A stretch of 64,000 nt of DNA from Bacteroides sp. CAG:1060_57_27. GTDB lineage: Bacteria; Bacteroidota; Bacteroidia; Bacteroidales; UBA932. The stretch lies in contig MNQT01000024.1 of NCBI GenBank assembly GCA_001915575.1, forward strand, positions 58,948 to 122,947, written 5' to 3'. Positions within the stretch are counted from its first letter, which is position 1. Each line of letters starts with the position of its first letter. Below are positions 25,623 through 35,587 of the stretch, piece by piece. A program made the translations under genes and the position numbers. Below the pieces are notes generated by a model. That model saw nothing but the letters and a program-made list of their open reading frames with translations, made no database searches and was not told where the DNA came from.

Positions 25623-28091
25623 TCAGAAATCGTATCCGAACGAGACATACAGGCCCCACCTGTCGACCTGGTTCCAGTGGAGGTTGAGCCTTACCGGCCC
25701 GGTTATGAAGTCGTAGCCCAGTTCCATTCCGAATGCGTAGTAGTCGGGGTTGAATTCGGTTATGAGCCTGTCCAGCGTGTAGTTGCTCTCCATAAGTCCT
25801 GCGAGGGCCGATACATACAGCTTGCCTATGGGGTTGTAGCGGAGTTCGAGGCTCCCGGAGAACACATGGTCCTCGACGAACAGCACGTTGTTTATGCCGA
25901 AGAACGGTATGTGCCCCTCGGTGTAGCGCCTGCTCATCGAGCCTCCTATGAAGTTGCTGTGCAGTATGGAGATGTCCCTGTGGACTCCTCCCTCGAGGTC
26001 TATTGTCTCGGAGGCGGTATATATGTCGCGCAGGTGTATGTCGCTGATGAGGGCGAGCCTGCCTCCCAGGGGGAATATGTTCTTGAGGTCGAAGCGCAGC
26101 GTGAGCATGGGCGAGAAGTCGGAGGAACCGGCCTTCAGGAAGTCGTAGTTGGCGTCGAACGCGAAGCTGACGCCACGCTCGGGATAGTAGTAGTCGTCGA
26201 GGGTGTAGTAGTGTCCGTTCGCGAAGAGCCCGATGTAGTCGCCCACGAGCACGTCCTTGGAGAATTCCTGCGAGACGAGCTGGCCGAAGAGCGTCCTGGA
26301 GTCGACATTGTTGTACTGGTTCTTGATTCCGGTCTTGAAGTTTATCCTTTTCCACCTGACGTCGGACAGGTAGACGAGTTCCTGGTGCGACCAGTATGAG
26401 ACCTCGCTGAATATGTCTGTGCCGCCTATCCTGAGCGAGCCGGAATACCGGGATATCGAGGCCTCGACATTGATAGTGGGCAGCCAGGCTATGTCGAGCG
26501 AGTAGTGCGCGTTGGCCTTGAGGTTCTGCCCGAGCTTCGCCGTGAAGTTGAACCTCGAGCCCCAGAGGGTGTTGGTGTTGATGCCGAGGTTGAGCAGTAT
26601 CGACGCCCATTCCTCGGAGTCTATCCTGAATCCCAGGCCGATGCTGTGGTTGGGAGAGGTCTTGCAGTGGAACACGAGCCGGTAGGGCTCCTCTGTCCCG
26701 AGCAGCGAATAGCTCAGCGACGCGAACGCGCCGGTCGCCTGGTATTTGCTCATGATGTCGTCGAGCTCGGCCTTCCCTACGCGGTCTCCGGTGCCGAAGT
26801 CCAGCATCTTGGCGAGCCTCTCGGCCTCCTTGTCGCTTATCCCCTCGTATTCTATGGCGCCTATCGTGACCTTGGTCTTCGAGATGTCGACAGCCCGCCT
26901 TGTGTCTTTCCGGCCTTCTTCCGCCCCCTCGGCCGCTATCCTCTCCCTGAGCCTGAGCAGCTCGTCCTTCTTCGCGACTGCGGCGTCATATCCTCTCACG
27001 AGCATCGTGTCCACCGCCTGCCTGTTGAAGCTCATCATGTTGAATTCGGGTATCCTCGGCTTTATCAATATGTCGGGGATGCGTATGTTCCTGTTGAACG
27101 AGTCGGTTCCGAGCATCGTGAAGAACTGCGAGGCGATGTCGCCGATGTTGTTGACCTGATCGTAGCCGGGCTGTGCGTCCGAGAGGTCTATGCCTATTAT
27201 GTAGTCGGCACCCATTGCCCTCGCTATGTCTGTCGGGAAGTTGTTGCGCGTGCCGCCGTCCACGAGCACCATGCCCTCCGTGCGCACCGGCTCGAAAAGT
27301 CCCGGCACCGACATGGTGGAGCGCATCGCGTCCTGGAGCGACCCCCCTCCCCAGTTCCTGGCCTTGCAGCTTATGAGGTTGGCGGCGACGCACATGTACG
27401 GTATCTGGAAGTCGTTGAACGACATCCTGTCGTGGAAGCCTACGGTGAGGCTGGCTATGAGGTTGCCCACGTTGAGGCCGGAGGCGAGCCCCGACGGAAG
27501 CGAACTGGCGATAGACTTCTTCTCGTATTCCTCGCCCTCGGTCCTTCCGACTCCTTCTTCGAGCACTTCGGCCGCGGCATGGAAGGGTATCGTTATGACA
27601 TACTGCGTATTGTACTGCTTGGTGGAGTAGGGGATGTACTTCTGGTCGACGGCGTCGCTGAGGATGTAGTCCCAGTCCTGTCCGAGGAACAGCTCCCGCA
27701 GGTCGTCGCTGCGGTATCCTATCGCGTAGAGTCCTCCGAGCAGGCCTCCGATGCTGGTGCCGCATACGAGGTCTACGGGGATTCCAAGTTCTTCGATATA
27801 TTTCAGCGCACCTACCTGCGCCGCACCTTTCGCCCCTCCGCCCGATAGTACCAGCCCCACGGTCGGCCGGTGTTCGGTAAGCCTGATCGACGCCATCTTC
27901 TGCCTCGACTCCCTGAAGAACGCGGAATCGAGCTCCGGGGCGGCGCTGTCGACGGACAGTGCGTTCGGATAGGTCTGCGCTCCGGCGGGGACGGATGACA
28001 ACAGTACGGCTACCGCGGCTGCGAGTGCTGCCCGGCGAGCATGCCGCAGGCGGCCAGTATGTCCTCTCCTCTGGATGATCGTATCGTGCAT
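25623..28091 (-). CDS. Patatin-like phospholipase with POTRA and outer-membrane barrel (type Vd-like)
   Basis: An 822-residue secreted protein. The signal peptide is at residues about 18-39 (RRAALAAAVAVLLSSVPAGAQ). The patatin domain (about 70-290) has oxyanion loop SGGGAKGAAQVGAL, nucleophile elbow GTSIGG and catalytic Asp in VDGGTRNNFP. A POTRA-like stretch (about 375-460, VTIGAIEYEGISDKEAERLAK) precedes a C-terminal BamA/TamA-type barrel ending in Phe (YVSFGYDF). This is the layout of PlpD-like type Vd autotransporters. The ATG at 28091 lies 82 nt inside rlmN; no later start keeps the signal peptide. The lipase substrate is unknown. Confidence 0.88.
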   Translation of the reverse strand: MHDTIIQRRGHTGRLRHARRAALAAAVAVLLSSVPAGAQTYPNALSVDSAAPELDSAFFRESRQKMASIRLTEHRPTVGLVLSGGGAKGAAQVGALKYIEELGIPVDLVCGTSIGGLLGGLYAIGYRSDDLRELFLGQDWDYILSDAVDQKYIPYSTKQYNTQYVITIPFHAAAEVLEEGVGRTEGEEYEKKSIASSLPSGLASGLNVGNLIASLTVGFHDRMSFNDFQIPYMCVAANLISCKARNWGGGSLQDAMRSTMSVPGLFEPVRTEGMVLVDGGTRNNFPTDIARAMGADYIIGIDLSDAQPGYDQVNNIGDIASQFFTMLGTDSFNRNIRIPDILIKPRIPEFNMMSFNRQAVDTMLVRGYDAAVAKKDELLRLRERIAAEGAEEGRKDTRRAVDISKTKVTIGAIEYEGISDKEAERLAKMLDFGTGDRVGKAELDDIMSKYQATGAFASLSYSLLGTEEPYRLVFHCKTSPNHSIGLGFRIDSEEWASILLNLGINTNTLWGSRFNFTAKLGQNLKANAHYSLDIAWLPTINVEASISRYSGSLRIGGTDIFSEVSYWSHQELVYLSDVRWKRINFKTGIKNQYNNVDSRTLFGQLVSQEFSKDVLVGDYIGLFANGHYYTLDDYYYPERGVSFAFDANYDFLKAGSSDFSPMLTLRFDLKNIFPLGGRLALISDIHLRDIYTASETIDLEGGVHRDISILHSNFIGGSMSRRYTEGHIPFFGINNVLFVEDHVFSGSLELRYNPIGKLYVSALAGLMESNYTLDRLITEFNPDYYAFGMELGYDFITGPVRLNLHWNQVDRWGLYVSFGYDF

Positions 28092-29062
28092 ATTATTCCG
28101 TTGTTGCTGAGTCTGTCGCGGAATTCCTCCATTTTCCTGTCCGGGCTCGTCTCGTATGGGAAGTCCGGAATCTTGTGGAAGCGTATGAGGTTCACCCTGC
28201 ATTCCAGTCCGCGGAGCTTGCGTATCAGGGCGTCGGCATGACGCTTGTCGTCGTTGAAACCGGAGAACATCGTATATTCGAAGCTGACCCTGCGCTGTCC
28301 GCTGAAGTCGTACTGCCTTATGAGCTCCAGCACTTCGTCTATCGGATATGCCTTCTGCACCGGCATCATCTCCAGCCTCTCGTCGGGGAAGGGGTTGTGC
28401 AGGCTGACGGCAAGGTGGCATTTCTGCGTGTCGAGGTAGCGCTTCAGCGCCGGGATTACACCTATGGTGCTGAGCGTTATGCGCTTGGGACTCCAGGCGA
28501 AGCCCCAGGGCGCGGTCAGCACTTCTATGGCGCGGCTGACGGCGCCGTAGTTGTCGAGTGGCTCTCCCATGCCCATGAACACCGCGTTGGTGAGGGCGGC
28601 GCTTTCGTCGATGCTGACGAACTGGTTGAGTATGTCGGAGGCCGAGAGGTTGCCGTGGAAACCCTGCCTGCCGGTCATGCAGAAGCGGCAGCCCATCTTG
28701 CACCCGGCCTGCGAGCTGACGCACAGGGTCCGGCGCTCCTCGTCGGGTATCATTACCGCTTCGACGGCCGATTCCTCATTCGCACCGGCAACGGGGCAGC
28801 TTACCCTGAACAGGTATTTCCTGGTGCCGTCGGACGACATGGCGCTTCCTGCGGGAGCGGACGTGCCGAGGTCGTAGCGTTCGGACAGGGCCTGCCTCGC
28901 GGCCTTGGATATGTTGTTCATCCTGTCCCATTCCGTCACGCGCTTGGCATACAGCCAGTCTGCGAGCTGCGAGCCCACGAAAGGCTTGAGTCCGCATTCA
29001 ACGGCTGCCCCGCGCAGCTCTTCAAGAGTCTTTCCAAGCAGTCTTTCCTTCATCTCCTCCAT
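28010..29062 (-). CDS. rlmN: Dual-specificity RNA methyltransferase RlmN
   Basis: RlmN makes 2-methyladenosine at A2503 of 23S rRNA and A37 of tRNAs by a radical SAM mechanism. The 350-residue protein has the cluster motif CKMGCRFC, the conserved SSQAGC before it, GMGEPLDNY, and the catalytic cysteine near the end (EDILAACGMLAG). The ATG at 29062 is used; a second in-frame ATG three codons later is possible. A -7 box lies at 29130-29137 (TAAGTTTG, minus). The next gene overlaps its 3' end. Confidence 0.96.
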   Translation of the reverse strand: MEEMKERLLGKTLEELRGAAVECGLKPFVGSQLADWLYAKRVTEWDRMNNISKAARQALSERYDLGTSAPAGSAMSSDGTRKYLFRVSCPVAGANEESAVEAVMIPDEERRTLCVSSQAGCKMGCRFCMTGRQGFHGNLSASDILNQFVSIDESAALTNAVFMGMGEPLDNYGAVSRAIEVLTAPWGFAWSPKRITLSTIGVIPALKRYLDTQKCHLAVSLHNPFPDERLEMMPVQKAYPIDEVLELIRQYDFSGQRRVSFEYTMFSGFNDDKRHADALIRKLRGLECRVNLIRFHKIPDFPYETSPDRKMEEFRDRLSNNGIICTIRSSRGEDILAACGMLAGQHSQPR

Positions 29063-29129
29063 ATGTCCGGTCAGTTCTAAGATGCACTTCAGGCCTGCAC
29101 CGTGGCAGGCTCTTGCGCATATTCCCGGA

Positions 29130-29157
29130 CAAACTTACGGAAAAAAGCGTATATTTG
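29130..29157. promoter_or_regulatory. Divergent -7 boxes for rlmN and the small lipoprotein gene
   Basis: Minus-strand TAAGTTTG (29130-29137) faces rlmN. Plus-strand TATATTTG (29150-29157) lies 23 nt before the ATG at 29181. Confidence 0.5.
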
Positions 29158-29180
29158 CGTACTTTTAAAAAAATGGCATT

Positions 29181-29546
29181 ATGAAATATTTCAAACTTTT
29201 CGCTATCGCCGCGCTCGTCGCGTTCTCGCTCAGCTCCTGCGGCTCTACCAGGCACATGGTGTCCAACTATAACGTGGCACAGACCCAGCTGGTGCTTTCC
29301 GGAGACAATTTCAGGGTCATAGGCAATGTCGAGGGCCGAGCCCACGCTACATATGTGTTCGGAATCGGCGGACTGTCGAAGGCGGCTGTCGAGGAGAATG
29401 CCATAGCCGACATGTACCGCAACGCGGATCTCAGTGGCGCCCAGGCCGTCACCAATGTGACGACAACCGTCAAGACCAGGGTGTTCCCGTTCGTGGTGTG
29501 CTACGAGTACATAGCCAGCGGACAGGTAATCGAATTCACGGAGTGA
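29181..29546 (+). CDS. Small lipoprotein, DUF6567-like
   Basis: A 121-residue lipoprotein with signal MKYFKLFAIAALVAFSLSSC followed by GSTRHMVSNYN. The body (QTQLVLSGDNFRVIGNVEGRA, FGIGGLSKAAVEENAIADMYRNADL, ASGQVIEF) matches my recollection of a Bacteroidales family of small lipoproteins (DUF6567). Function is unknown. It is probably monocistronic: a 7-bp stem (ATTGGCG/CGCCAAT, about 29549-29566) follows the stop and about 200 nt separate it from the next gene. Confidence 0.8.
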   Translation: MKYFKLFAIAALVAFSLSSCGSTRHMVSNYNVAQTQLVLSGDNFRVIGNVEGRAHATYVFGIGGLSKAAVEENAIADMYRNADLSGAQAVTNVTTTVKTRVFPFVVCYEYIASGQVIEFTE

Positions 29547-29764
29547 GATTGGCGCTGCCGCCAATGTGCGCAGCCGTCCCTCCCGCCCGGCAACCGGGCA
29601 GCCTGCCTGCCGTTACCGGGGCGGAGCTTTCTGCATGGCGTCCATTTCTGCTCGCCTGACTGACTGTATGCGTGACGGGAAAAATCTGTAGTTTTTCCCT
29701 GACCCTTAACTACCGGATTAAAATATTTCTTATATTTGAGGCGGTGAGTTAGGTATTACACAAT
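29547..29764 (+). other. Intergenic stretch with promoter of the lipoprotein cluster
   Basis: GC-rich stem-loops lie near 29549-29620, then AT-rich DNA with a -7 box TATATTTG at 29731-29738, 26 nt before ATG 29765. I see no gene in it. Confidence 0.5.
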
Positions 29765-30902
29765 ATGTCAAGCAACAAAATCTTTCTGACGTCCATCCTT
29801 ATGATGTGTGTGGGGGGTAGTCCTGCCGTCCTGCTCCAACAGAAGTGATTCCGCTACAGTGCCGGAGTCGCTGTCTCTTGAGCCTTCCGTATTGTATATG
29901 GCATTGGACGAAAAGGCAGCCTTGGCCTGCAGGACCATTCCTGAATACACCGGAGCAGGTTCTCCCGTGTATGAAAGCAGCGACGAGTCGGTCGTAACGG
30001 TAAGCAATGCCGGCGTAGTGACAGCGATGTCGCCTGGCAAGGCAACGGTAACTGTTGCCTTTGCCGATGTGACGGCAAGTTGTGACGTAACCGTATTTAC
30101 AGGCAAGAAGCCTGAGTTTGCCTGTGTTGGAGACTACTATCTTTCCGACGGATCGATATTGTCCAGAAACTCTTCTCCGGACGAGATACGCAATGCGGAT
30201 ATCATAGGTATTGTATTCAACACCGATCCCGACAGGATGGGGAAGGCCGAAAAGGATTTTCTTGAAAGCAAAGGCCTGTCTCCTAACGGACTGGCCATGG
30301 CCACAAGGCAGGCACCGACACCGCTGCCATGGTACTTTGCGGACGAGGCGGATTTCACCCTTGACGAAAGGGAGATAGGCATACCGGACATTCTGGTCTA
30401 CGGAGATCCCGTCGCCACATACGAGCTTGCGGACGATGATCTTGAAGGATATATGTATTGCCGGCAGATAAAGGATCTCAGGTCCGACAGGTACGAGGCC
30501 GGATACTACCCTCTCTTTTCATTTGCCGAGGAATACGGGCTGTCGGTGCCGGCGCCTGAAATTTCCACGGGCTGGTACATACCGTCAAACGGCCAGTGGT
30601 TCGACATCATACGTTCCCTTGCCGATGCGGACATCCAGGCGGACAGGCTTGTGCCCGAAGGCGATGAGGAGTTCTTCTGGATGAATCTCGGGACACTCTC
30701 CACCAAGTTGAACGACCTGCTGTCGGTACTGCCCGAAAACAACAGATCGGAATTTGTCCCCGACGGCATGATGTTCTGGACATCTTCCGCCGCATCCCCG
30801 TCAGAGGCCCGCTTCGTATCCCTTGACGACAACGGGTTCGTGTGCTGCTACCGGTACTACAAGATGGCGGACATGAACGCTCTGTGCATACTCGGATTCT
30901 AA
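29765..30902 (+). CDS. BIG2-domain surface lipoprotein A, out of frame at a G tract
   Basis: The in-frame body from 29808 (364 codons) lacks a signal peptide. An ATG at 29765 opens a signal-like stretch (MSSNKIFLTSILMMCVG) that hits a stop in its own frame. Removing one G from the six at 29812-29817 would join them into a normal lipoprotein signal ending LPSC. The body has a BIG2-like Ig domain (about residues 15-95) and a C-terminal domain shared with the next two genes, with the GWYIPSNGQWFDIIRSL and WTSSAASPSEARF motifs. It is a candidate phase-variable or broken gene, or an assembly error. Ligand and role are unknown. Confidence 0.65.
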
Positions 30903-30914
30903 ACCGGCCACACC

Positions 30915-31802
30915 ATGAAACGGACAACAGTCATCATGGCGCTGGTATCGGCGTCGCTTGCCGTATCGTGTGCCCGGAATGCAGACATTTCCATGCCTTC
31001 CGTAATACGGCCGGGTGATTTTCTATTGGCCGACGGGAGCGTACTTTCCAGGGATACCGATGCCGAGACCGTACGCAACGCCAATGTCATAGGCATCGTA
31101 TTCAGTACCGACACCTCCCTGATGAGCGACTACGACAAGCAGTATCTGAGAGACAAGGGCGTGAGGACTCCGCTGGGATTTGCACTTTCGCTGCGCGATG
31201 CCGGGGACGGGACCTGTAAATGGTACGAGGACACTTATACTGGAGCATATCTGAAAGACGAGAAAGAAATAGGCGTCACGGATGTCTATGCCGAAAGCGA
31301 TTCCTATGCGACTTACAGGCTTGCAGACAGGGACTTCAACGGACTTGAGAATACTGTACTCATCCGGCAGTCCCGCCAGGAGGAATTTGAAGAAGGAGAC
31401 TATCCCGCATTCTCTGCCGCATATTCCTACAATGATATCGTGCCTGCCCCGGAGAATGCCACCGAATGGTACTTCCCCTCTTGCGGACAGTTCCTCGAGA
31501 TAGTCAGGAACCTTGCCGGAGCGACTCTTGAAGAGGAGAACATGATTCCGGCAAACGACAATGATTTCATCTGGGAAAACCAGGGCAAAGTGGTCTCGGC
31601 CATCAACTCTTCGATGGGAAAAGTCTCCGGAGACCTGAAGCAACCCTTCAGAGAAGGTGACGTATACTGGACATCATCTCCCGCCATGCCGACGGAGGCT
31701 TGCTTCATATATTTTGACGACGGTGGGTCGGTATTCGTATTGCGCTCACTTAAAAACAGCTCCAACTCAGTAAGACCTGTACTCGGTTTCGGCTCTTTCT
31801 GA
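30915..31802 (+). CDS. Surface lipoprotein B (paralogue without Ig domain)
   Basis: A 295-residue lipoprotein with signal MKRTTVIMALVSASLAVSC. It lacks the BIG2 domain of its neighbours and begins the shared domain at once: PGDFLLADGSVLSRDTDAETVRNANVIGIVFSTD, later EWYFPSCGQFLEIVRNLAGATL and YWTSSPAMPTEACF, ending VRPVLGF. The pattern of a Trp-x-Pro-Ser element, a WTSS element and a terminal V-L-x-F is reminiscent of DUF1566/Fib_succ_major-type folds related to C-type lectins, but that is a guess. It starts 12 nt after gene A on the same strand. Confidence 0.8.
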   Translation: MKRTTVIMALVSASLAVSCARNADISMPSVIRPGDFLLADGSVLSRDTDAETVRNANVIGIVFSTDTSLMSDYDKQYLRDKGVRTPLGFALSLRDAGDGTCKWYEDTYTGAYLKDEKEIGVTDVYAESDSYATYRLADRDFNGLENTVLIRQSRQEEFEEGDYPAFSAAYSYNDIVPAPENATEWYFPSCGQFLEIVRNLAGATLEEENMIPANDNDFIWENQGKVVSAINSSMGKVSGDLKQPFREGDVYWTSSPAMPTEACFIYFDDGGSVFVLRSLKNSSNSVRPVLGFGSF

Positions 31803-31842
31803 TTCAGCAGTAAGTCATTCATCCATTAATACCAAAAGCACA

Positions 31843-33000
31843 ATGAAACAGAGAATCTTTATCTTTGCCGCAATCGGTGCGGCATTGCTGAGTGTGGCGG
31901 TTTCATGCAACTCCGACACATCGAAACCCGCCACTCCGGAACTGGAGTCCGTCACTGTAGACCCCACGGAAGCCGAAATGCTTGTAGGCGACATCCTTGA
32001 ACTTAAGGTCAGTTTGACACCAGAAGATGCCACGGCCGAAGAAATTGCTTTCACCAGCGAGGATCCGTCCGTGGCGACTGTCAATCAGGACGGCGTGGTC
32101 ACTGCCGTAGCCGGTGGACAGACAACGGTAACTGTAGAAGCGTCGGGACTGCAGGCTACCTGCACAGTCAAGGTGCTGAACGGAAACAAATTTCCTGATG
32201 AGGCAGGCATAGGGGACTTCTTCCTCTCGGACGGCTCGCTGCTCGATGTGGGAACCAATGCTGACATCGTCTCAAAAGCCGATGTCATAGGTATAGTATA
32301 CTCGACGGACGTGTCCAGAATGCCTGAGGCCGAGAGAGCGGTGCTGGAGGAAAAAGGCGTGGTGCCCCACGGCTATGTGCTCGCAGCGAAACACGTCGGA
32401 GACATAATGTCGTCCTATATGTGGTACTATGACGCCGCAGAGGCATCATATTCCAGGGACGAAAGAGAGATAGGCATTCCCTATGCATATGTCAAGGATG
32501 ATATGTACGCTTCCTACGACCTTTCCGACGCCGATGTCGACGGATACCTTTATACACATCTTATATGGGACGAGCGTGCCGACGACATGGCTGCAGGATT
32601 CTATCCTGTATTTTCGGCGGTCCAGGAATTCGCACAGACGGAGCAGACACCGGAAACGACCACCGGATGGTATCTTCCGGCTACAGGACAGTGGTTCGAC
32701 ATACTCCGCAACCTCACCGGAGCCTCGCTTCAGTCGTCTGACCTTTATGACGGCGACTACGGAAACTTCTTCTGGCTACCTCAGATAGGAAGTATTCCCG
32801 ATTTAGTAAACGCGTATCTGGAAAAGATTTCTGATGACCAGAAGACCTTGTTCGATTCTGTTACCAACCAGTTGTGGACGTCGTCACAGGCATCTGCCGA
32901 CCAGTCCAGGGTGATAATTTTCGACAGCGCCTCGTTCATCCACTCATTCTGGTATTATAAATACTTCTATTTTGGAGCGCGCTGTGTCCTTGCCTTCTGA
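31843..33000 (+). CDS. BIG2-domain surface lipoprotein C
   Basis: A 385-residue lipoprotein with signal MKQRIFIFAAIGAALLSVAVSC. One BIG2-like Ig domain lies at about residues 28-108 (VTVDPTEAEMLVGDILELKV to TVEASGLQATCTVKV). The shared C-terminal domain follows (IGDFFLSDGSLLDVG, GWYLPATGQWFDILRNLTGASL, LWTSSQASADQSR, ARCVLAF). It starts 40 nt after gene B and is followed by a strong terminator. The three paralogues together look like an expanded family of exported adhesin- or lectin-like proteins, in DNA less GC-rich than the housekeeping genes. Confidence 0.82.
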   Translation: MKQRIFIFAAIGAALLSVAVSCNSDTSKPATPELESVTVDPTEAEMLVGDILELKVSLTPEDATAEEIAFTSEDPSVATVNQDGVVTAVAGGQTTVTVEASGLQATCTVKVLNGNKFPDEAGIGDFFLSDGSLLDVGTNADIVSKADVIGIVYSTDVSRMPEAERAVLEEKGVVPHGYVLAAKHVGDIMSSYMWYYDAAEASYSRDEREIGIPYAYVKDDMYASYDLSDADVDGYLYTHLIWDERADDMAAGFYPVFSAVQEFAQTEQTPETTTGWYLPATGQWFDILRNLTGASLQSSDLYDGDYGNFFWLPQIGSIPDLVNAYLEKISDDQKTLFDSVTNQLWTSSQASADQSRVIIFDSASFIHSFWYYKYFYFGARCVLAF

Positions 33001-33050
33001 CGTCCAGGTAGGGTAAGAACGGTGTCAGAGTTAAATGACAAAAAGTTTTC

Positions 33051-33085
33051 ACAGTTCAGCAAGGCTGCCTTGCTGAACTGTTTTG
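33051..33085 (+). terminator. Rho-independent terminator of the lipoprotein cluster
   Basis: Perfect 14-bp stem ACAGTTCAGCAAGG/CCTTGCTGAACTGT (33051-33064 with 33068-33081), 3-nt loop, followed by TTTGT. It lies 50 nt after the stop of lipoprotein C. Confidence 0.8.
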
Positions 33086-33270
33086 TCCTGTGATTTCCGG
33101 TCATGACAGGTCCTGATACAGTAACGCTTCTGCCTGCTTGTCACGAGGGCCGGCAGATTCCGCGTCGCCTTTTGCCGTAGCTCAAGCGGTTCCATGTATT
33201 TGCCGCCAGTATGACGGACTGGACAGACAGTTTGTATTATTTCTCCGATTCCTATCCGTATTCAGGCGAG

Positions 33271-33371
33271 TCTTCGTATATTTGGCCTTAAGGCCACATA
33301 TATTGTTGCCCCTCGGCAATGCAAATTGAACAAGTTCATTTGCATTGCTCTCGGCTTCTGCGTATATTTGT
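33271..33371 (+). repeat. Structured promoter-bearing repeat, copy C (one full and one partial unit)
   Basis: The partial unit end TCTTCGTATATT is joined to palindrome TGGCCTTAAGGCCA and CATATA (33271-33302), then a full unit (33303-33371). The full unit's hairpin pairs GCAATGCAAAT and TGAAC with GTTCA and TTTGCATTGC, then CTCTCGGCTTCTGCG and TATATTTG (33363-33370). The linking palindrome differs completely from copies A, B and D, yet stays palindromic. The promoter faces recA, 37 nt from its ATG. 33086-33270 has no gene I can support. Confidence 0.8.
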
Positions 33372-33407
33372 CCCCGGACTATGTGAAACTTTTTAAATTG
33401 AAACTTT

Positions 33408-35554
<2,147 letters not shown>

Positions 35555-35587
35555 CTGCCGGCAATCCGGCACAATATGAAGCGTGGG

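Noticed and set aside
29765-33000. Diversity-generating retroelement targets
   Set aside because: The lectin-like C-terminal motifs suggested it, but no reverse transcriptase, template repeat or accessory gene is present in the window.
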